Shown here: in pieces, positions 8,292 to 17,236 of the stretch
How positions within the stretch are numbered: the first letter of the stretch is position 1
Layout: the number at the start of each line of letters is the position of its first letter
NCBI RefSeq assembly: GCF_020510445.1
Contig: NZ_JAHBAG010000001.1
Span: 4,998,501 to 5,062,500, forward strand
Reading direction: 5' to 3'
DNA: 64,000 bases
Origin: Hydrogenophaga taeniospiralis
GTDB taxonomy: Bacteria > Pseudomonadota > Gammaproteobacteria > Burkholderiales > Burkholderiaceae_C
The notes under the pieces: model-generated
The model's database searches: none
The model's input: the letters and a program-made list of their open reading frames with translations, nothing else
What the model was told of the DNA's origin: nothing
Made by a program: the position numbers and the translations under genes

Positions 8292-9515
8292 CTACGCGCC
8301 CTGGTCGCGGCTGGTGGTGAGCATGCGGATGAGCGAGCGGTTGGCGTGCTCCAGGCTCATCTCGTGGCGCTCGCAGACTTCGGGCAGGCGGTGCAGGTGC
8401 TCCACGTCGGCCTGGGCGCGCGCCACGTCCAGGAAGACGTGGTACGGGCCTTCCTGGCGCAGCAGGGCGCTCGTCACCCGCCCCGACATGGGAAGCCGGT
8501 TGAGCAGATCGGCCATGGGCAGGTGCAGCAGCACGTCGAGCTGCGAGAACAGCGCAGTGGTGTAGACCTCGGCTCGCAGGTTTTCGGTGGAGCCCGATTC
8601 CAGCAGGTGCTGGGCCAGGCGCGAGTGCATCACCTGGGCGTAGCGCACCGGGTGCAGCGCGGGGTCGTTGGTGCTGCCGGCCAGCTGGTCGGCGAGCCAG
8701 CGGCTGAGCGCGGTGAAGCCCAGCATCATGAGGGCGTGGCGCACCGACTCGATCTCGTGGCGCAGGCCGTAGGCGGCGGAGTTGACGAGCTGCAGCAGGC
8801 GGTAGACCAGCACCGGGTCCTGCCGCACCAGGCGCTCGATCAGGTCGAGCGAGCTGTCCAGCCCGATGGCTTGGCGGATCTGCCCGATCACGCTGGCGTC
8901 GCAGCCCAGGGGCTGGTGCCGGTAGGCGTGCAGCACGTCGTCGTCGGGCCAGCCCAGGATGCCCCAGGCGCCGGCTTCGTCCAGGCAGTGCTCGGCAAGC
9001 GCGCGGTTGCACACGCCTTCGTACAGCTGGCCCGGCAGGATGGGGCTGGGCCGCGCCGGCACGGCGCCGGGTTCGGCGGGCCGCAGGCGCAGGGTTTCAA
9101 ACACCTCCTGGGCGCTCAGACGCAAGAGGCTGCACACGTCCAGCGGCGCGGCCGCCTCACCGCGCACCGCCGCCAGGTCGGCGTGGCGCAGCAGGCGGTG
9201 CCCGCGGCGCACCGCCATGGCCAGATGCGCCATGCCGTCGGTGCTCTCGAACAGCGCGCCAGGCACTTCGACCCAGGTGTTGGGCACGGGCTCGCTGGTC
9301 AGCGCCTGCTGCAACAGCACCGGGGACGAGATGGCGAGGATGAGGGTGGGCGCGACCACCGGCCAGCCCCCGCCCAGCAGGCGCAGCAGGTGGGACCCGT
9401 CGACAGCTTCGGCGTGCTGCGTGAGTACGCGCAGGCGCACCGCGGCCAGCTGGCGGCGCCGGTTCCACACGGGCTGGTAGCCCAGTGCGATGCTGTCAAG
9501 AATGGTCTGGCTCAT
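8292..9515 (-). CDS. Degenerate EAL plus HDOD domain signalling protein
   Basis: A 407-residue protein of the YuxH type: an N-terminal EAL-like half in which the opening 'YQP.' motif survives (GYQPVWNRRRQL) but the catalytic EAL and metal-binding residues are not recognisable, followed by an HDOD half (about 200-400) with the typical 'P.lv.rllqlvNSAayg' segment (DPVLVYRLLQLVNSAAYG). It probably does not cleave cyclic-di-GMP and may bind it or partner proteins instead. It lies 27 bp after flgL on the same strand, so it may be read as the tail of the hook-gene operon; a link with motility is plausible but not shown. Confidence 0.82.
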   Translation of the reverse strand: MSQTILDSIALGYQPVWNRRRQLAAVRLRVLTQHAEAVDGSHLLRLLGGGWPVVAPTLILAISSPVLLQQALTSEPVPNTWVEVPGALFESTDGMAHLAMAVRRGHRLLRHADLAAVRGEAAAPLDVCSLLRLSAQEVFETLRLRPAEPGAVPARPSPILPGQLYEGVCNRALAEHCLDEAGAWGILGWPDDDVLHAYRHQPLGCDASVIGQIRQAIGLDSSLDLIERLVRQDPVLVYRLLQLVNSAAYGLRHEIESVRHALMMLGFTALSRWLADQLAGSTNDPALHPVRYAQVMHSRLAQHLLESGSTENLRAEVYTTALFSQLDVLLHLPMADLLNRLPMSGRVTSALLRQEGPYHVFLDVARAQADVEHLHRLPEVCERHEMSLEHANRSLIRMLTTSRDQGA

Positions 9516-9542
9516 GGTGTCTCATGACGGCGACCGTCCGCG

Positions 9543-10763
9543 TCACCCCAGGTACTGGAACAGGGACAAGCGTTGCACCTGGGCGTAGGACTGCAGCGCG
9601 GCCTGCAGCCCCACCTGCTGATTCTGGAAGTCCGAAATGCCCTTGATCATGTCCAGGTCTTCGAGGCGCGATTTTTCGCTCTCGTGCGCCACCATGCGGT
9701 CGGACAGCTGGCCATCGACCGCTTCGCCGCGGTTGAGCCATTCGCCGGCCTGGGCGCGCGCCAGCAGCACGCGGTCGTGCCCGGCGTCGAGCTCGGTGAG
9801 CGAGCGGCCGATCGCCTGCGTGAGCTGGGCGGTCTGGCCGGTGCTGGCGCCGCGCAGGGCGTCCACCGCGTTCTGCATCACCTGGAACAGATCGGTCGGC
9901 GCCGTCACCGGGCGCAGCTCCACCGAGTCGCCGCTGTCGGGCTGGCCCTGCATCACGAAGGACATGCCGTCGAACTCGATGGCGCTGCCGGCGGTGTAGG
10001 GCACGCCGACCTGGCCGGCCACCGGCGTGGCGGTGGTGGTGTTGGTCACGGTGTACTGCATCACGCCGGCCACCTCGGCAAAGCCGATGCTGTAGTCGTT
10101 GCCGGTGAGCGCGCCCGGGTCGGTCACCTGGCCCATGTCGGTGCGCACGCCACCGGTGTTGCCGGCCGGCAGGTCGAGCCGGAAGGTGCCGTTGCCTTCG
10201 GGCACGCGCATCCAGATCGCGTTGCCGTCCAGGGTCTGCGGCAGGCTGTTGATGCCGGTGGCTTCCTGGCCGCGCTGGCCGTCGAAGCGCACCACGCCGG
10301 AGCCGCTGGGGCCGTAGAGTTCGACAAAGGGCGTGGACGAGCCGCCCAGCCCGCCAAAGAGGGTGCGGCCGAAGCTGTCCTTCTGGTTGACCACACCGAG
10401 CAGGCGCTCACGCAGGCCTTCGATCTGCTGCGCCAGGTCCTTGTATTCGTTGCTGCCGTAGCCGCCGTTGCCGGCCGCGACCAGCAGGTCGCGCACGTCC
10501 TGGATCAGCTCGCCGGCCTCGCCCAGCGCGCTCTCGGCCTGGGTCAGGCTGCTGCGCGAGGCTTCGAGCGAGCGCTGGTCGGCGCCTGCGCGCGCGAGGC
10601 GGTTCTGCGCGCTTTCGGAGAGCACGGCGGCCACCGGGTCGTCGCTGGCGCGCTGCACCCGCTTGCCGGTGGAGATGTGTTCCTGCAGGGTGGACAGCTC
10701 GGCCTGGCGCTTGTTCAGGGCGGCGATCGTGTTGTCGTAGCTGTTGGCGGTGGCGACTCTCAT
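9543..10763 (-). CDS. flgL: Flagellar hook-filament junction protein FlgL (HAP3)
   Basis: 406 residues; joins hook to filament outside the cell after export by the flagellar type III apparatus. The flagellin-like N-terminus is clear (MRVATANSYDN with LQEHISTGKRVQRASDDP), and the C-terminal coiled segment ends with LQAALQSYAQVQRLSLFQYL. It is 26 bp after flgK. The middle of the protein, roughly 130-310, is the variable exposed domain. Last structural gene of the flgBCDEFGHIJKL run. Confidence 0.95.
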   Translation of the reverse strand: MRVATANSYDNTIAALNKRQAELSTLQEHISTGKRVQRASDDPVAAVLSESAQNRLARAGADQRSLEASRSSLTQAESALGEAGELIQDVRDLLVAAGNGGYGSNEYKDLAQQIEGLRERLLGVVNQKDSFGRTLFGGLGGSSTPFVELYGPSGSGVVRFDGQRGQEATGINSLPQTLDGNAIWMRVPEGNGTFRLDLPAGNTGGVRTDMGQVTDPGALTGNDYSIGFAEVAGVMQYTVTNTTTATPVAGQVGVPYTAGSAIEFDGMSFVMQGQPDSGDSVELRPVTAPTDLFQVMQNAVDALRGASTGQTAQLTQAIGRSLTELDAGHDRVLLARAQAGEWLNRGEAVDGQLSDRMVAHESEKSRLEDLDMIKGISDFQNQQVGLQAALQSYAQVQRLSLFQYLG

Positions 10764-10789
10764 GGCGGGCTTCCTTCGGTGGCGTTCGC

Positions 10790-12703
10790 TCAGCGGCCCA
10801 CGGTCTGCAGCAGCGTGTCGAAACTGCTCTGCGCGATCTGCAGGAACTTGGCCGAGGCCTGGTAGGCCTGCTGGAACTGCAGCAGCCGCGCCGCCTCTTC
10901 ATCGAGGTTGACGCCCGAGACCGCGGCGCGCGCGCTCTCGGTGCTGGTGGCCAGCTGGCCGGAAAAACTGGACGAGAACTTCGCCCCCTGCACCTGGGTG
11001 CCGAGGTGGGACAAGACGCTGGTGTAGCCGTCGGCCAGCGCCACGCCTTCGAAGGTGGCCTGGTCGCGCAGGGCCAGCACGGCCTTGGCGTTACCGGCGT
11101 TCTGCTGGGTGCTGCCGGCCGGGGCGGCGGCGATGTCGAAGCTGTCGCCCGCGCTCGGGCTGCCGCGCAGCGTGAGGCTCCAGCCGTTGAACTGAATCGG
11201 CTGGCCCGGTGTGTAGTTGTAGCTCGCGGGCGGGCCGGCGTTGTCGGGCGGCGGGTTGCCCGGGCCCAGGCCGGTGGCGGTGAAGCTGCCGTCGGCCAGG
11301 AAGGTGATGTTCACCGGGTCGGTGAGGTTGGCCGAGGCGTCGGTGGCGTACAGGCTCTCGATGCTCAGGCCACCGGCGTTGGCTGTGCCCGGCGTCACGG
11401 CCACCGGGCTGGCCGCGGCCAGGCGGTCGGGCGAGCCGATGGCCAAGGTCATGGCGCGCGCCACGTTCACGTAGGGGCGCACCAGGAAGCTGTCGCCCAC
11501 GGCGCCGGCGCCCGCGTCGAGCTCGAAGCTCAGGCCGTCGAGCTCGGCGGGCAGGCTGGCGAACGAGGTGCTCACGCCGTCGGACAGGCGCAGGATGCTC
11601 ACCCCGCCGGCCTCGAACTGCACGCGGTAGTCCGACGCCATCAGCGCCGTCGGGTCGCTGACCTCGCTGTGGATCTGCGCCGTGCCGGTGTTGCTGGCGG
11701 CGGGCAGGCCCGCGACGTCCGCCGCGGGCACGAAGAAGTCGCCACCGGCGTTGCCCAGCAGGTCCACCCCCAGGCGGTGCTGGGTGTTGATCTCGGTGTT
11801 GAGCGCCAGCGCCATGCGCCCGAGCAGGTTCTGCATCTCGGGCAGGTCTTCGTTCAGGAACTCCAGGTCGCCGCCGATCTGGCCGCCGAGCGCGGTCTGG
11901 GGCAGCTCGCGCGTGACGCCGCCCTGCACGAAGGAGACGCGCAGCTGCGAGTTGTCGGTGGTGTCGCGCGTGGCGGCCAGGGCGTTGGCCTGGCGCCCGA
12001 GCACCAGCGGCTGGCTGCCGGCCACGAACACGCTGACGCTGCCGTCGTCGGCCGCCACGGTGCTGGTCTGCACGTATTTGTTGAGCTCTGTGAGCAGCGC
12101 GTCGCGCTGGTCGAGCAGGTCGTTGGGCTCGCCGCGCGCGCCCGCGGTGTCGATGATGCGCTGGTTGATCGAGGCGATGTCCTGCGCCAGGCGGTTGACC
12201 GCCGTCACCGAGCTTTCCACCTGCTGCTGCGCGCCATAGGCCAGCGCGTCCATCTGGCCGGCGGTGTCGCGCAGGCGGGCGGCCAGCTCGTCGGCGCGCG
12301 CGATCACCACCACCCGGGCCGACGGGTTGGTCGGCGCGGAGGCCACGTCCGCCCAGGCGTTGAGCATGTCGTTCATGGCCGCGCCCAGCCCGTTCGCCCC
12401 GGTGGGAAACAGGGATTCGAGCTTGGTGAGCTTGGCCAGGCGCTCGGCGTCGGCCGCGGCCACCGAAGTGGCCAGCTGCGCCTCGCGCGTGAGGTAGGCG
12501 TCGTGCGAGCGCGAGACGGTGCCCAGCTCCACGCCCTTGCCGAAGTAGTTGCCGCCGAGCTGCTGGTAGCCCGCGCTCTGGGTGTGCACCGTCTGGCGCG
12601 AGTAGCCGGCGGTGTTGGCGTTGGCGATGTTGTGGCCAATGACCTGCAGCGCCGCCAGGTTGGTGGACAGTGCGTTGGCACCGATGTTGAGGGCGGAGGA
12701 CAT
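10790..12703 (-). CDS. flgK: Flagellar hook-associated protein FlgK (HAP1)
   Basis: 637 residues, within the range for FlgK in Comamonadaceae and longer than the enterobacterial protein (about 550). The N-terminal rod/hook signature is visible (ALSTNLAALQVIGHNIANANT) and the C-terminus has the SGVNLDEEAARLLQFQQAYQ motif common to FlgE, FlgG and FlgK axial proteins. It forms the first hook-filament junction zone. The central part is the variable domain. Co-transcribed with flgL and flgJ. Confidence 0.96.
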   Translation of the reverse strand: MSSALNIGANALSTNLAALQVIGHNIANANTAGYSRQTVHTQSAGYQQLGGNYFGKGVELGTVSRSHDAYLTREAQLATSVAAADAERLAKLTKLESLFPTGANGLGAAMNDMLNAWADVASAPTNPSARVVVIARADELAARLRDTAGQMDALAYGAQQQVESSVTAVNRLAQDIASINQRIIDTAGARGEPNDLLDQRDALLTELNKYVQTSTVAADDGSVSVFVAGSQPLVLGRQANALAATRDTTDNSQLRVSFVQGGVTRELPQTALGGQIGGDLEFLNEDLPEMQNLLGRMALALNTEINTQHRLGVDLLGNAGGDFFVPAADVAGLPAASNTGTAQIHSEVSDPTALMASDYRVQFEAGGVSILRLSDGVSTSFASLPAELDGLSFELDAGAGAVGDSFLVRPYVNVARAMTLAIGSPDRLAAASPVAVTPGTANAGGLSIESLYATDASANLTDPVNITFLADGSFTATGLGPGNPPPDNAGPPASYNYTPGQPIQFNGWSLTLRGSPSAGDSFDIAAAPAGSTQQNAGNAKAVLALRDQATFEGVALADGYTSVLSHLGTQVQGAKFSSSFSGQLATSTESARAAVSGVNLDEEAARLLQFQQAYQASAKFLQIAQSSFDTLLQTVGR

Positions 12704-12739
12704 GTCAGTGACTCATGAAGTGGGCAAGCAACGGAGTGG

Positions 12740-13636
12740 TCATGTCTGCGCTCGCTGCAGGCTCAGCGTGGTGTTGATGGCGCGGCTGAGCTTGGCCGCG
12801 TACTGCGGGTCGGTGGCGTAGCCGGCCCGCTGCAGGCCGCTGGCGAAACCCTGGACCGAGTGGAGCTGGTCCATCACCTGGTCGTAGCGCGGGCTCTTGC
12901 TGATCAGGCGCGCGTAGTCGCGGAAGGAGTCGGCGTAGGAGTCGTAGGCGCGGAACTTCGCCACCGTCTTGCGCGGCGCGCCGTTGACGTATTCGGTGGT
13001 CACCACCTCGGCGACCTTGCCCTTCCAGGCGGAGGTGGCCTTGATGCCGAACAGGTTGTGCGAGGGCGAACCGTCGCGGTGGCGGATCTCGCTCTTGCCC
13101 CAGCCGGTTTCGTGGCCGGCCTGGCCGATCATGAAGCTCGCCGGGATGCCGGACTCGCGCGCCACGCTGGCCGCGGCCTGGCTGTGCTCGGCCACGAAGC
13201 CGGCCTGGCGCTGCCCGGCCGGTGCCCGGCTCACGGTGCTGGCGGCGGGCGCGCGCGGCGCGGCGGGGATGCTGTTGTCCGCCCCAGCGGCGCCTACCTT
13301 GGCCGCTGCGGCGGCGTCGGTCTGGCGGCTGAGCTGGCGCTCGATGGCTTCGGACAGCCCACCGGGCATGCCGGTGAGCTTCACAGCGAGTTGCTGGTCC
13401 AGCAGCTCGGTGCCCAGATCGCCCTGGCCACCCTGCCCGTCCATCAAGCCGGACTTCATGGTGGCCTCGCGCATGCTCTTGATGAGCTCGCGCATGAACA
13501 GCGCCTCGAACTGCTTGGCGGTTTCCTTGAGCGCCGCCTTGCCCTTGTCTCCCGTCTGGCCCGCGCTGAAGCGCAGGGCGTTGAGCGCGCCAGGATCGCT
13601 GGCGAGGCTCTGGGTGGACGAAAAGGGGGCGTTCAA
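12740..13636 (-). CDS. flgJ: Flagellar rod cap and peptidoglycan hydrolase FlgJ
   Basis: 298 residues with both FlgJ domains: an N-terminal rod-capping part (about 35-105, with AKQFEALFMRELIKSMR) and a C-terminal GH73 muramidase part (about 145-298) with HETGWGKSEIR containing E176 and E183 and HNLFGIKA after it. It opens the peptidoglycan for rod growth in the periplasm. The two parts are joined by an Ala/Pro-rich linker. The start overlaps the flgI stop by 4 bp (ATGA), indicating translational coupling. Confidence 0.95.
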   Translation of the reverse strand: MNAPFSSTQSLASDPGALNALRFSAGQTGDKGKAALKETAKQFEALFMRELIKSMREATMKSGLMDGQGGQGDLGTELLDQQLAVKLTGMPGGLSEAIERQLSRQTDAAAAAKVGAAGADNSIPAAPRAPAASTVSRAPAGQRQAGFVAEHSQAAASVARESGIPASFMIGQAGHETGWGKSEIRHRDGSPSHNLFGIKATSAWKGKVAEVVTTEYVNGAPRKTVAKFRAYDSYADSFRDYARLISKSPRYDQVMDQLHSVQGFASGLQRAGYATDPQYAAKLSRAINTTLSLQRAQT

Positions 13637-14823
13637 ATGACTTCCAGCTCGGCGTTCATCGCGCCGGCGGCCTTGATCGCTTGAAGAATGGCCAGCAGAT
13701 CCTGCGGGGTGGCACCCAGGCCGTTGAGCATGCGCACCAGGTCGGAGAGCTGGGGCGCGGCGTTCATTTCAATCAGGGAGCCGTTGTCCTGGGTGATCTG
13801 GATGTCGGTCTTTTCGGTCACCACGGTCTGGCCGCCGGTGGACAGCGGGTTGGGCTGGCTGATCACCGGCGTGGCGCTGATGCTCACCGAGAGGTTGCCG
13901 TGGGCCACCGCGCAGGGGCCCAGCGTGACCGCCTGGTTCATGACGATGGAGCCGGTGCGGGTGTTGATGATCACGCGCGCGGCCGGCACCGTGGCTTCGA
14001 GCTGCAGCTCTTCCACCTCGGCCAGGAAGCTCACGCGCGCATCGGTGTTGGCCGGTGCGATCAGGCGCACCACGCGGCCGTCCACCGCGCTGGCCGTGCC
14101 CGCACCCATGCGGGCGTTGACGGCCTCGGCCACGCGGCGCGCGGTCAGGAAGTCGGCCGAGTTCAGGCCCAGGTCGATGGTGTTGCCCAACGCGAACGGC
14201 GTGGGCACGCTGCGCTCGACCTGCGCGCCCGAGGGGATGCGCCCCGCGCTCAGGTGGTTGATCTGCACCTTGCTGCCGCCCGCGGCCGCGCCCGCGCCGC
14301 CCACCAGCAGGTTGCCCTGGGCCAGCGCGTAGATCTCGCCGTCGGCGCCCTTGAGCGGGGTGGTGATGAGGGTGCCGCCGCGCAGCGACTTGGCGTTGCC
14401 CACGGAGGACACGGTCACGTCGATCATCTGGCCGGGCTGGGCAAACGCGGGCAGCTGCGCCGTGACCAGCACCGCCGCCACGTTCTTGAGCTGCATCTTG
14501 CCGTCGGCCGGCAGCGTCAGGCCGAGCTGCTGCAGGTAGTTGTTCAGGCCCTGCGCGGTGTAGGGCATCTGGGTGGTCTGGTCGCCCGTGCCGTCCAGCC
14601 CCACCACCAGGCCAAAGCCGGTCAGCTGGTTGCTGCGCACGCCCTGCACGGCGGCGATTTCCTTGATGCGGATCGCCTGCGCCGGCGCCGGCCAGCCCAG
14701 CGCCACCACCCCGAGCACCAGCGCGCTCCAGGCCAGCAGGCGGCGCAGGGCCGCCCTGTGGGGGCCGGTGGGGGCGAGCCGTGCGCGGGTGTTGGAGCGG
14801 GTGTTCATGGTGGGTGCCTGCAT
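13633..14823 (-). CDS. flgI: Flagellar P-ring protein FlgI
   Basis: 396 residues. After a signal peptide (hydrophobic stretch about residues 27-45, ending PAPAQA) the mature protein begins IRIKEIAAVQGVRSNQL, the normal FlgI start. GTGDQTTQMPYTAQGLNNYL and the C-terminal LVRMLNGLGATPQDLLAILQ are also characteristic. It assembles the P ring in the peptidoglycan layer. Starts at 14823 or five codons later at 14808 are both possible; neither has a strong ribosome site. Confidence 0.95.
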   Translation of the reverse strand: MQAPTMNTRSNTRARLAPTGPHRAALRRLLAWSALVLGVVALGWPAPAQAIRIKEIAAVQGVRSNQLTGFGLVVGLDGTGDQTTQMPYTAQGLNNYLQQLGLTLPADGKMQLKNVAAVLVTAQLPAFAQPGQMIDVTVSSVGNAKSLRGGTLITTPLKGADGEIYALAQGNLLVGGAGAAAGGSKVQINHLSAGRIPSGAQVERSVPTPFALGNTIDLGLNSADFLTARRVAEAVNARMGAGTASAVDGRVVRLIAPANTDARVSFLAEVEELQLEATVPAARVIINTRTGSIVMNQAVTLGPCAVAHGNLSVSISATPVISQPNPLSTGGQTVVTEKTDIQITQDNGSLIEMNAAPQLSDLVRMLNGLGATPQDLLAILQAIKAAGAMNAELEVI

Positions 14824-14834
14824 GCTAGGCCGGC

Positions 14835-15524
14835 TCAGAAGGGGAAAACGTTCAAAAAGAACCGTCCCAACCAGCCAATTGAGAGCGCTTCGTCCACCGG
14901 ACCGCGCCCCTTGGACTCGATGCGGGCGTTGGCCACCTGCGCCGAGGGCACCACGTTGCCGGGCTGGATGTGGCGCGGGTCCACCGTGCCCGAGAAGCGC
15001 AGCACGTCCACGTTGCTGTTCACGCCGATCTGCTTTTCGCCGGCGACCAGCAGGTGGCCATTGGGCAGGACTTCCTGCACCGTGACGGTGATGATGCCGG
15101 CGAAGTTGTTGGCGTTTTCGTTGTCTCCCTTGCCCGAGAACTGGTTGCTGGACTCGCCGCCCAGATCGAAATTGCGGTCGCGCAGCAGCTCCTTGGCCTT
15201 GATGCCCGGGATGGCCGAGACGCCACCCGAGACGCTGCCGCTGCGGTCGATCGACGAAGACGAGGACTGGCTGGCGCTGACCTTCTCGGTGATCTGGATC
15301 GTGAGGCTGTCGCCCGGCATGCGCGCGCGCGGGTCCTCAAACGCCGGGCGGTAACGCGCGGCCTGGAACAGGCTGCCGTTGCTCGGCGCGGCGGGCGCGG
15401 CGGCCGCGTAGTTGATGGGGCGCACCGGCACCACGTCGACCGGCTTGGTCATGCAGGCGGTGAGCAGCATGGGCGTGCCGAACGCGATGAGGCGAGCGAT
15501 GGAAGGAAAACAGATCTTGAACAT
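14835..15524 (-). CDS. flgH: Flagellar L-ring lipoprotein FlgH
   Basis: 229 residues from the start at 15524, which is preferred to an upstream start (15578) because it gives a lipoprotein signal peptide with lipobox LTAC (Cys24). The L-ring motif SLFQAARYRPAFEDPRAR followed by GDSLTIQITEK is characteristic. The C-terminus ends GWLGRFFLNVFPF, as usual. It forms the outer-membrane ring. Between its start and flgG lies the first copy of the hairpin element. Confidence 0.95.
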   Translation of the reverse strand: MFKICFPSIARLIAFGTPMLLTACMTKPVDVVPVRPINYAAAAPAAPSNGSLFQAARYRPAFEDPRARMPGDSLTIQITEKVSASQSSSSSIDRSGSVSGGVSAIPGIKAKELLRDRNFDLGGESSNQFSGKGDNENANNFAGIITVTVQEVLPNGHLLVAGEKQIGVNSNVDVLRFSGTVDPRHIQPGNVVPSAQVANARIESKGRGPVDEALSIGWLGRFFLNVFPF

Positions 15525-15570
15525 GAAGCACTTTCGTTTCGGTGATCCGGTGGCCAGAGGTGCCTGATCC

Positions 15571-15650
15571 AGAGACACCGCGGAACCGGCTTTGCCGGGC
15601 CGCTGGTGTCGCCCCCTGGGGGTAACGCCGCAGGCGGCGCGGGGGGTGGG
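15571..15650 (-). repeat. Hairpin element copy 1, just after flgG
   Basis: Read in the flgG direction: a GC-rich stem, a CCCCC/GGGGG stem, then a long hairpin whose outer pair is GACACC/GGTGTC and whose tip is CCGGC-AAA-GCCGG. It begins immediately after the flgG stop codon at 15651. Confidence 0.85.
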
Positions 15651-16433
15651 TCAGAGCTGTCCCAGGCGCTGCAGCATCTGGTCGGAGGTTTGAATGGCCT
15701 TGGAATTCATCTCGTAGGCGCGCTGGGTCTGGATCATGGTCACCAGCTCCTGCACCACATTGACGTTGGAGGTTTCCACGTAGCCCTGCATCAGGTTGCC
15801 CAGGCCGTTGGCGCCGGGCGCGCCGGTCACGGGGTTGCCCGAGGCCGCGCTCTCGGCGTACATGTTCTGGCCCAGTGGCTCCAGGCCGGCGGGGTTGATG
15901 AAGCCGGCGAGTTCGATGTTGCCCACCTGCTGCGGCGTGGCATTGCCCGGCATCTTCACGGAGACCACGCCGTCGGCGCCGACGGTGATGCTCTGCGCTT
16001 CGGCCGGGATGGTGATGTCGCCCGCGACGGGGAAGCCGCTGGAGGTGACCAGCCGGCCCTGCGAGTCGGTCTGCAGGCTGCCGTCGCGCGTGTAGCCGGT
16101 GGTGCCGTCGGGCATGGTGACCTGCAGGAAGCCGCTGCCGTTGACGGCCAGGTCCAGCTGGTTGCCCGACTGCTGCAGGCTGCCCTGGGTGAACGAGCGG
16201 CTGGTGGCGACGGTGCGCACGCCCAGGCCGATCTGCAGGCCAGTGGGCAGGTTGTTCTGCTCGGTGGCGGCCGCGCCGACCTGGCGCAGGTTCTGGTACA
16301 TCAGGTCCTCGAACACCGCGTTGGCCCGCTTGAACCCGTTGGTGGACACGTTGGCCATGTTGTTGGAGATCACGTCCAGCTGCGTCTGCTGGGCCTGCAT
16401 GCCGGTCTTGGAAATCCACAGGGAATTGATCAT
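15651..16433 (-). CDS. flgG: Flagellar distal rod protein FlgG
   Basis: 260 residues, exactly the usual FlgG length. The N-terminus [20 protein letters not shown] and the C-terminal [20 protein letters not shown] are near-invariant in FlgG. It forms the distal rod that crosses the P and L rings. Minus-strand operon; 28 bp after flgF. Confidence 0.97.
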   Translation of the reverse strand: MINSLWISKTGMQAQQTQLDVISNNMANVSTNGFKRANAVFEDLMYQNLRQVGAAATEQNNLPTGLQIGLGVRTVATSRSFTQGSLQQSGNQLDLAVNGSGFLQVTMPDGTTGYTRDGSLQTDSQGRLVTSSGFPVAGDITIPAEAQSITVGADGVVSVKMPGNATPQQVGNIELAGFINPAGLEPLGQNMYAESAASGNPVTGAPGANGLGNLMQGYVETSNVNVVQELVTMIQTQRAYEMNSKAIQTSDQMLQRLGQL

Positions 16434-16461
16434 GGTGTGCTCCGGGTCGGGGGAAAGGGGG

Positions 16462-17199
16462 TCATCCGTTCAGGCTCAGCAACTGGCTGGCGGTCTTGTC
16501 GTTGGCCTCGCCGTTCTGCAGCATGCGCATCTGAACTTCGAACTGGCGCGCCACGGCGATCATTCCGACCATGGCCTCGATCGGGTTCACGTTGCTGCCT
16601 TCGAGCGCGCCGCTCTGCATGCGGGCCTGCGCGTCGGCGGGCAGCGCCGTGCCCTGCGGGCCGCGGAACAGGCCGTCTTCGCCGCGCTGCAGGCGGTTGT
16701 CGGCGTCGGGCGTGACCAGCTTGAGCCGGCCCAGCACCTGGGGCGGCTGGTTACCCACGCGGGCGGTCACGCTGCCGTCTTCGCCGATGCCCAGCGTCGC
16801 GTTGGGCGGCACCACCAGCGGGCCGCCGTCGCTGAGCATGGGCAGGCCCTGCGCGTTCACCAGCGTGCCTTCGGTGTTGACCTCCAGCGCGCCGGCGCGG
16901 GTGTAGGCCTCGGTGCCGTCCAGCCCCTGCACCGCAAAGTAGGCGTTGCCGCGCGCGGCCACGTCGAGGTCGCGCCCGGTCTGGCTGATGGCGCCCGGCG
17001 TCTCGGAGTGGCCGGCGGTGGCTTCGAGCGCGAACACCCGCGTGCTGGCGCCATCGCCGCGCACCGGCACCGCGCGAAACGTGGACAGCTCGGCGCGAAA
17101 GCCCGGCGTGGACGCATTGGCCAGGTTGTTCGCCAGCACCTGCTGGCGGTGCATCGACGCACTCGCGCCGGTCATGGCGGTGTAGATCATGCGGTCCAT
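16462..17199 (-). CDS. flgF: Flagellar proximal rod protein FlgF
   Basis: 245 residues. [20 protein letters not shown] with [17 protein letters not shown] is the FlgF N-terminal signature and [20 protein letters not shown] the C-terminal one. It is a rod subunit exported through the flagellar type III apparatus. It lies between flgE and flgG as in most Proteobacteria. Confidence 0.96.
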   Translation of the reverse strand: MDRMIYTAMTGASASMHRQQVLANNLANASTPGFRAELSTFRAVPVRGDGASTRVFALEATAGHSETPGAISQTGRDLDVAARGNAYFAVQGLDGTEAYTRAGALEVNTEGTLVNAQGLPMLSDGGPLVVPPNATLGIGEDGSVTARVGNQPPQVLGRLKLVTPDADNRLQRGEDGLFRGPQGTALPADAQARMQSGALEGSNVNPIEAMVGMIAVARQFEVQMRMLQNGEANDKTASQLLSLNG

Positions 17200-17236
17200 G
17201 GCGTGCTCCCGGGTTCTTTCGCGTCAGTGAATGGCA

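Noticed and set aside
7494..9527. A 677-codon plus-strand frame opposite queC and the HDOD gene
   Set aside because: Antisense to two well-supported genes and has no recognisable domain.
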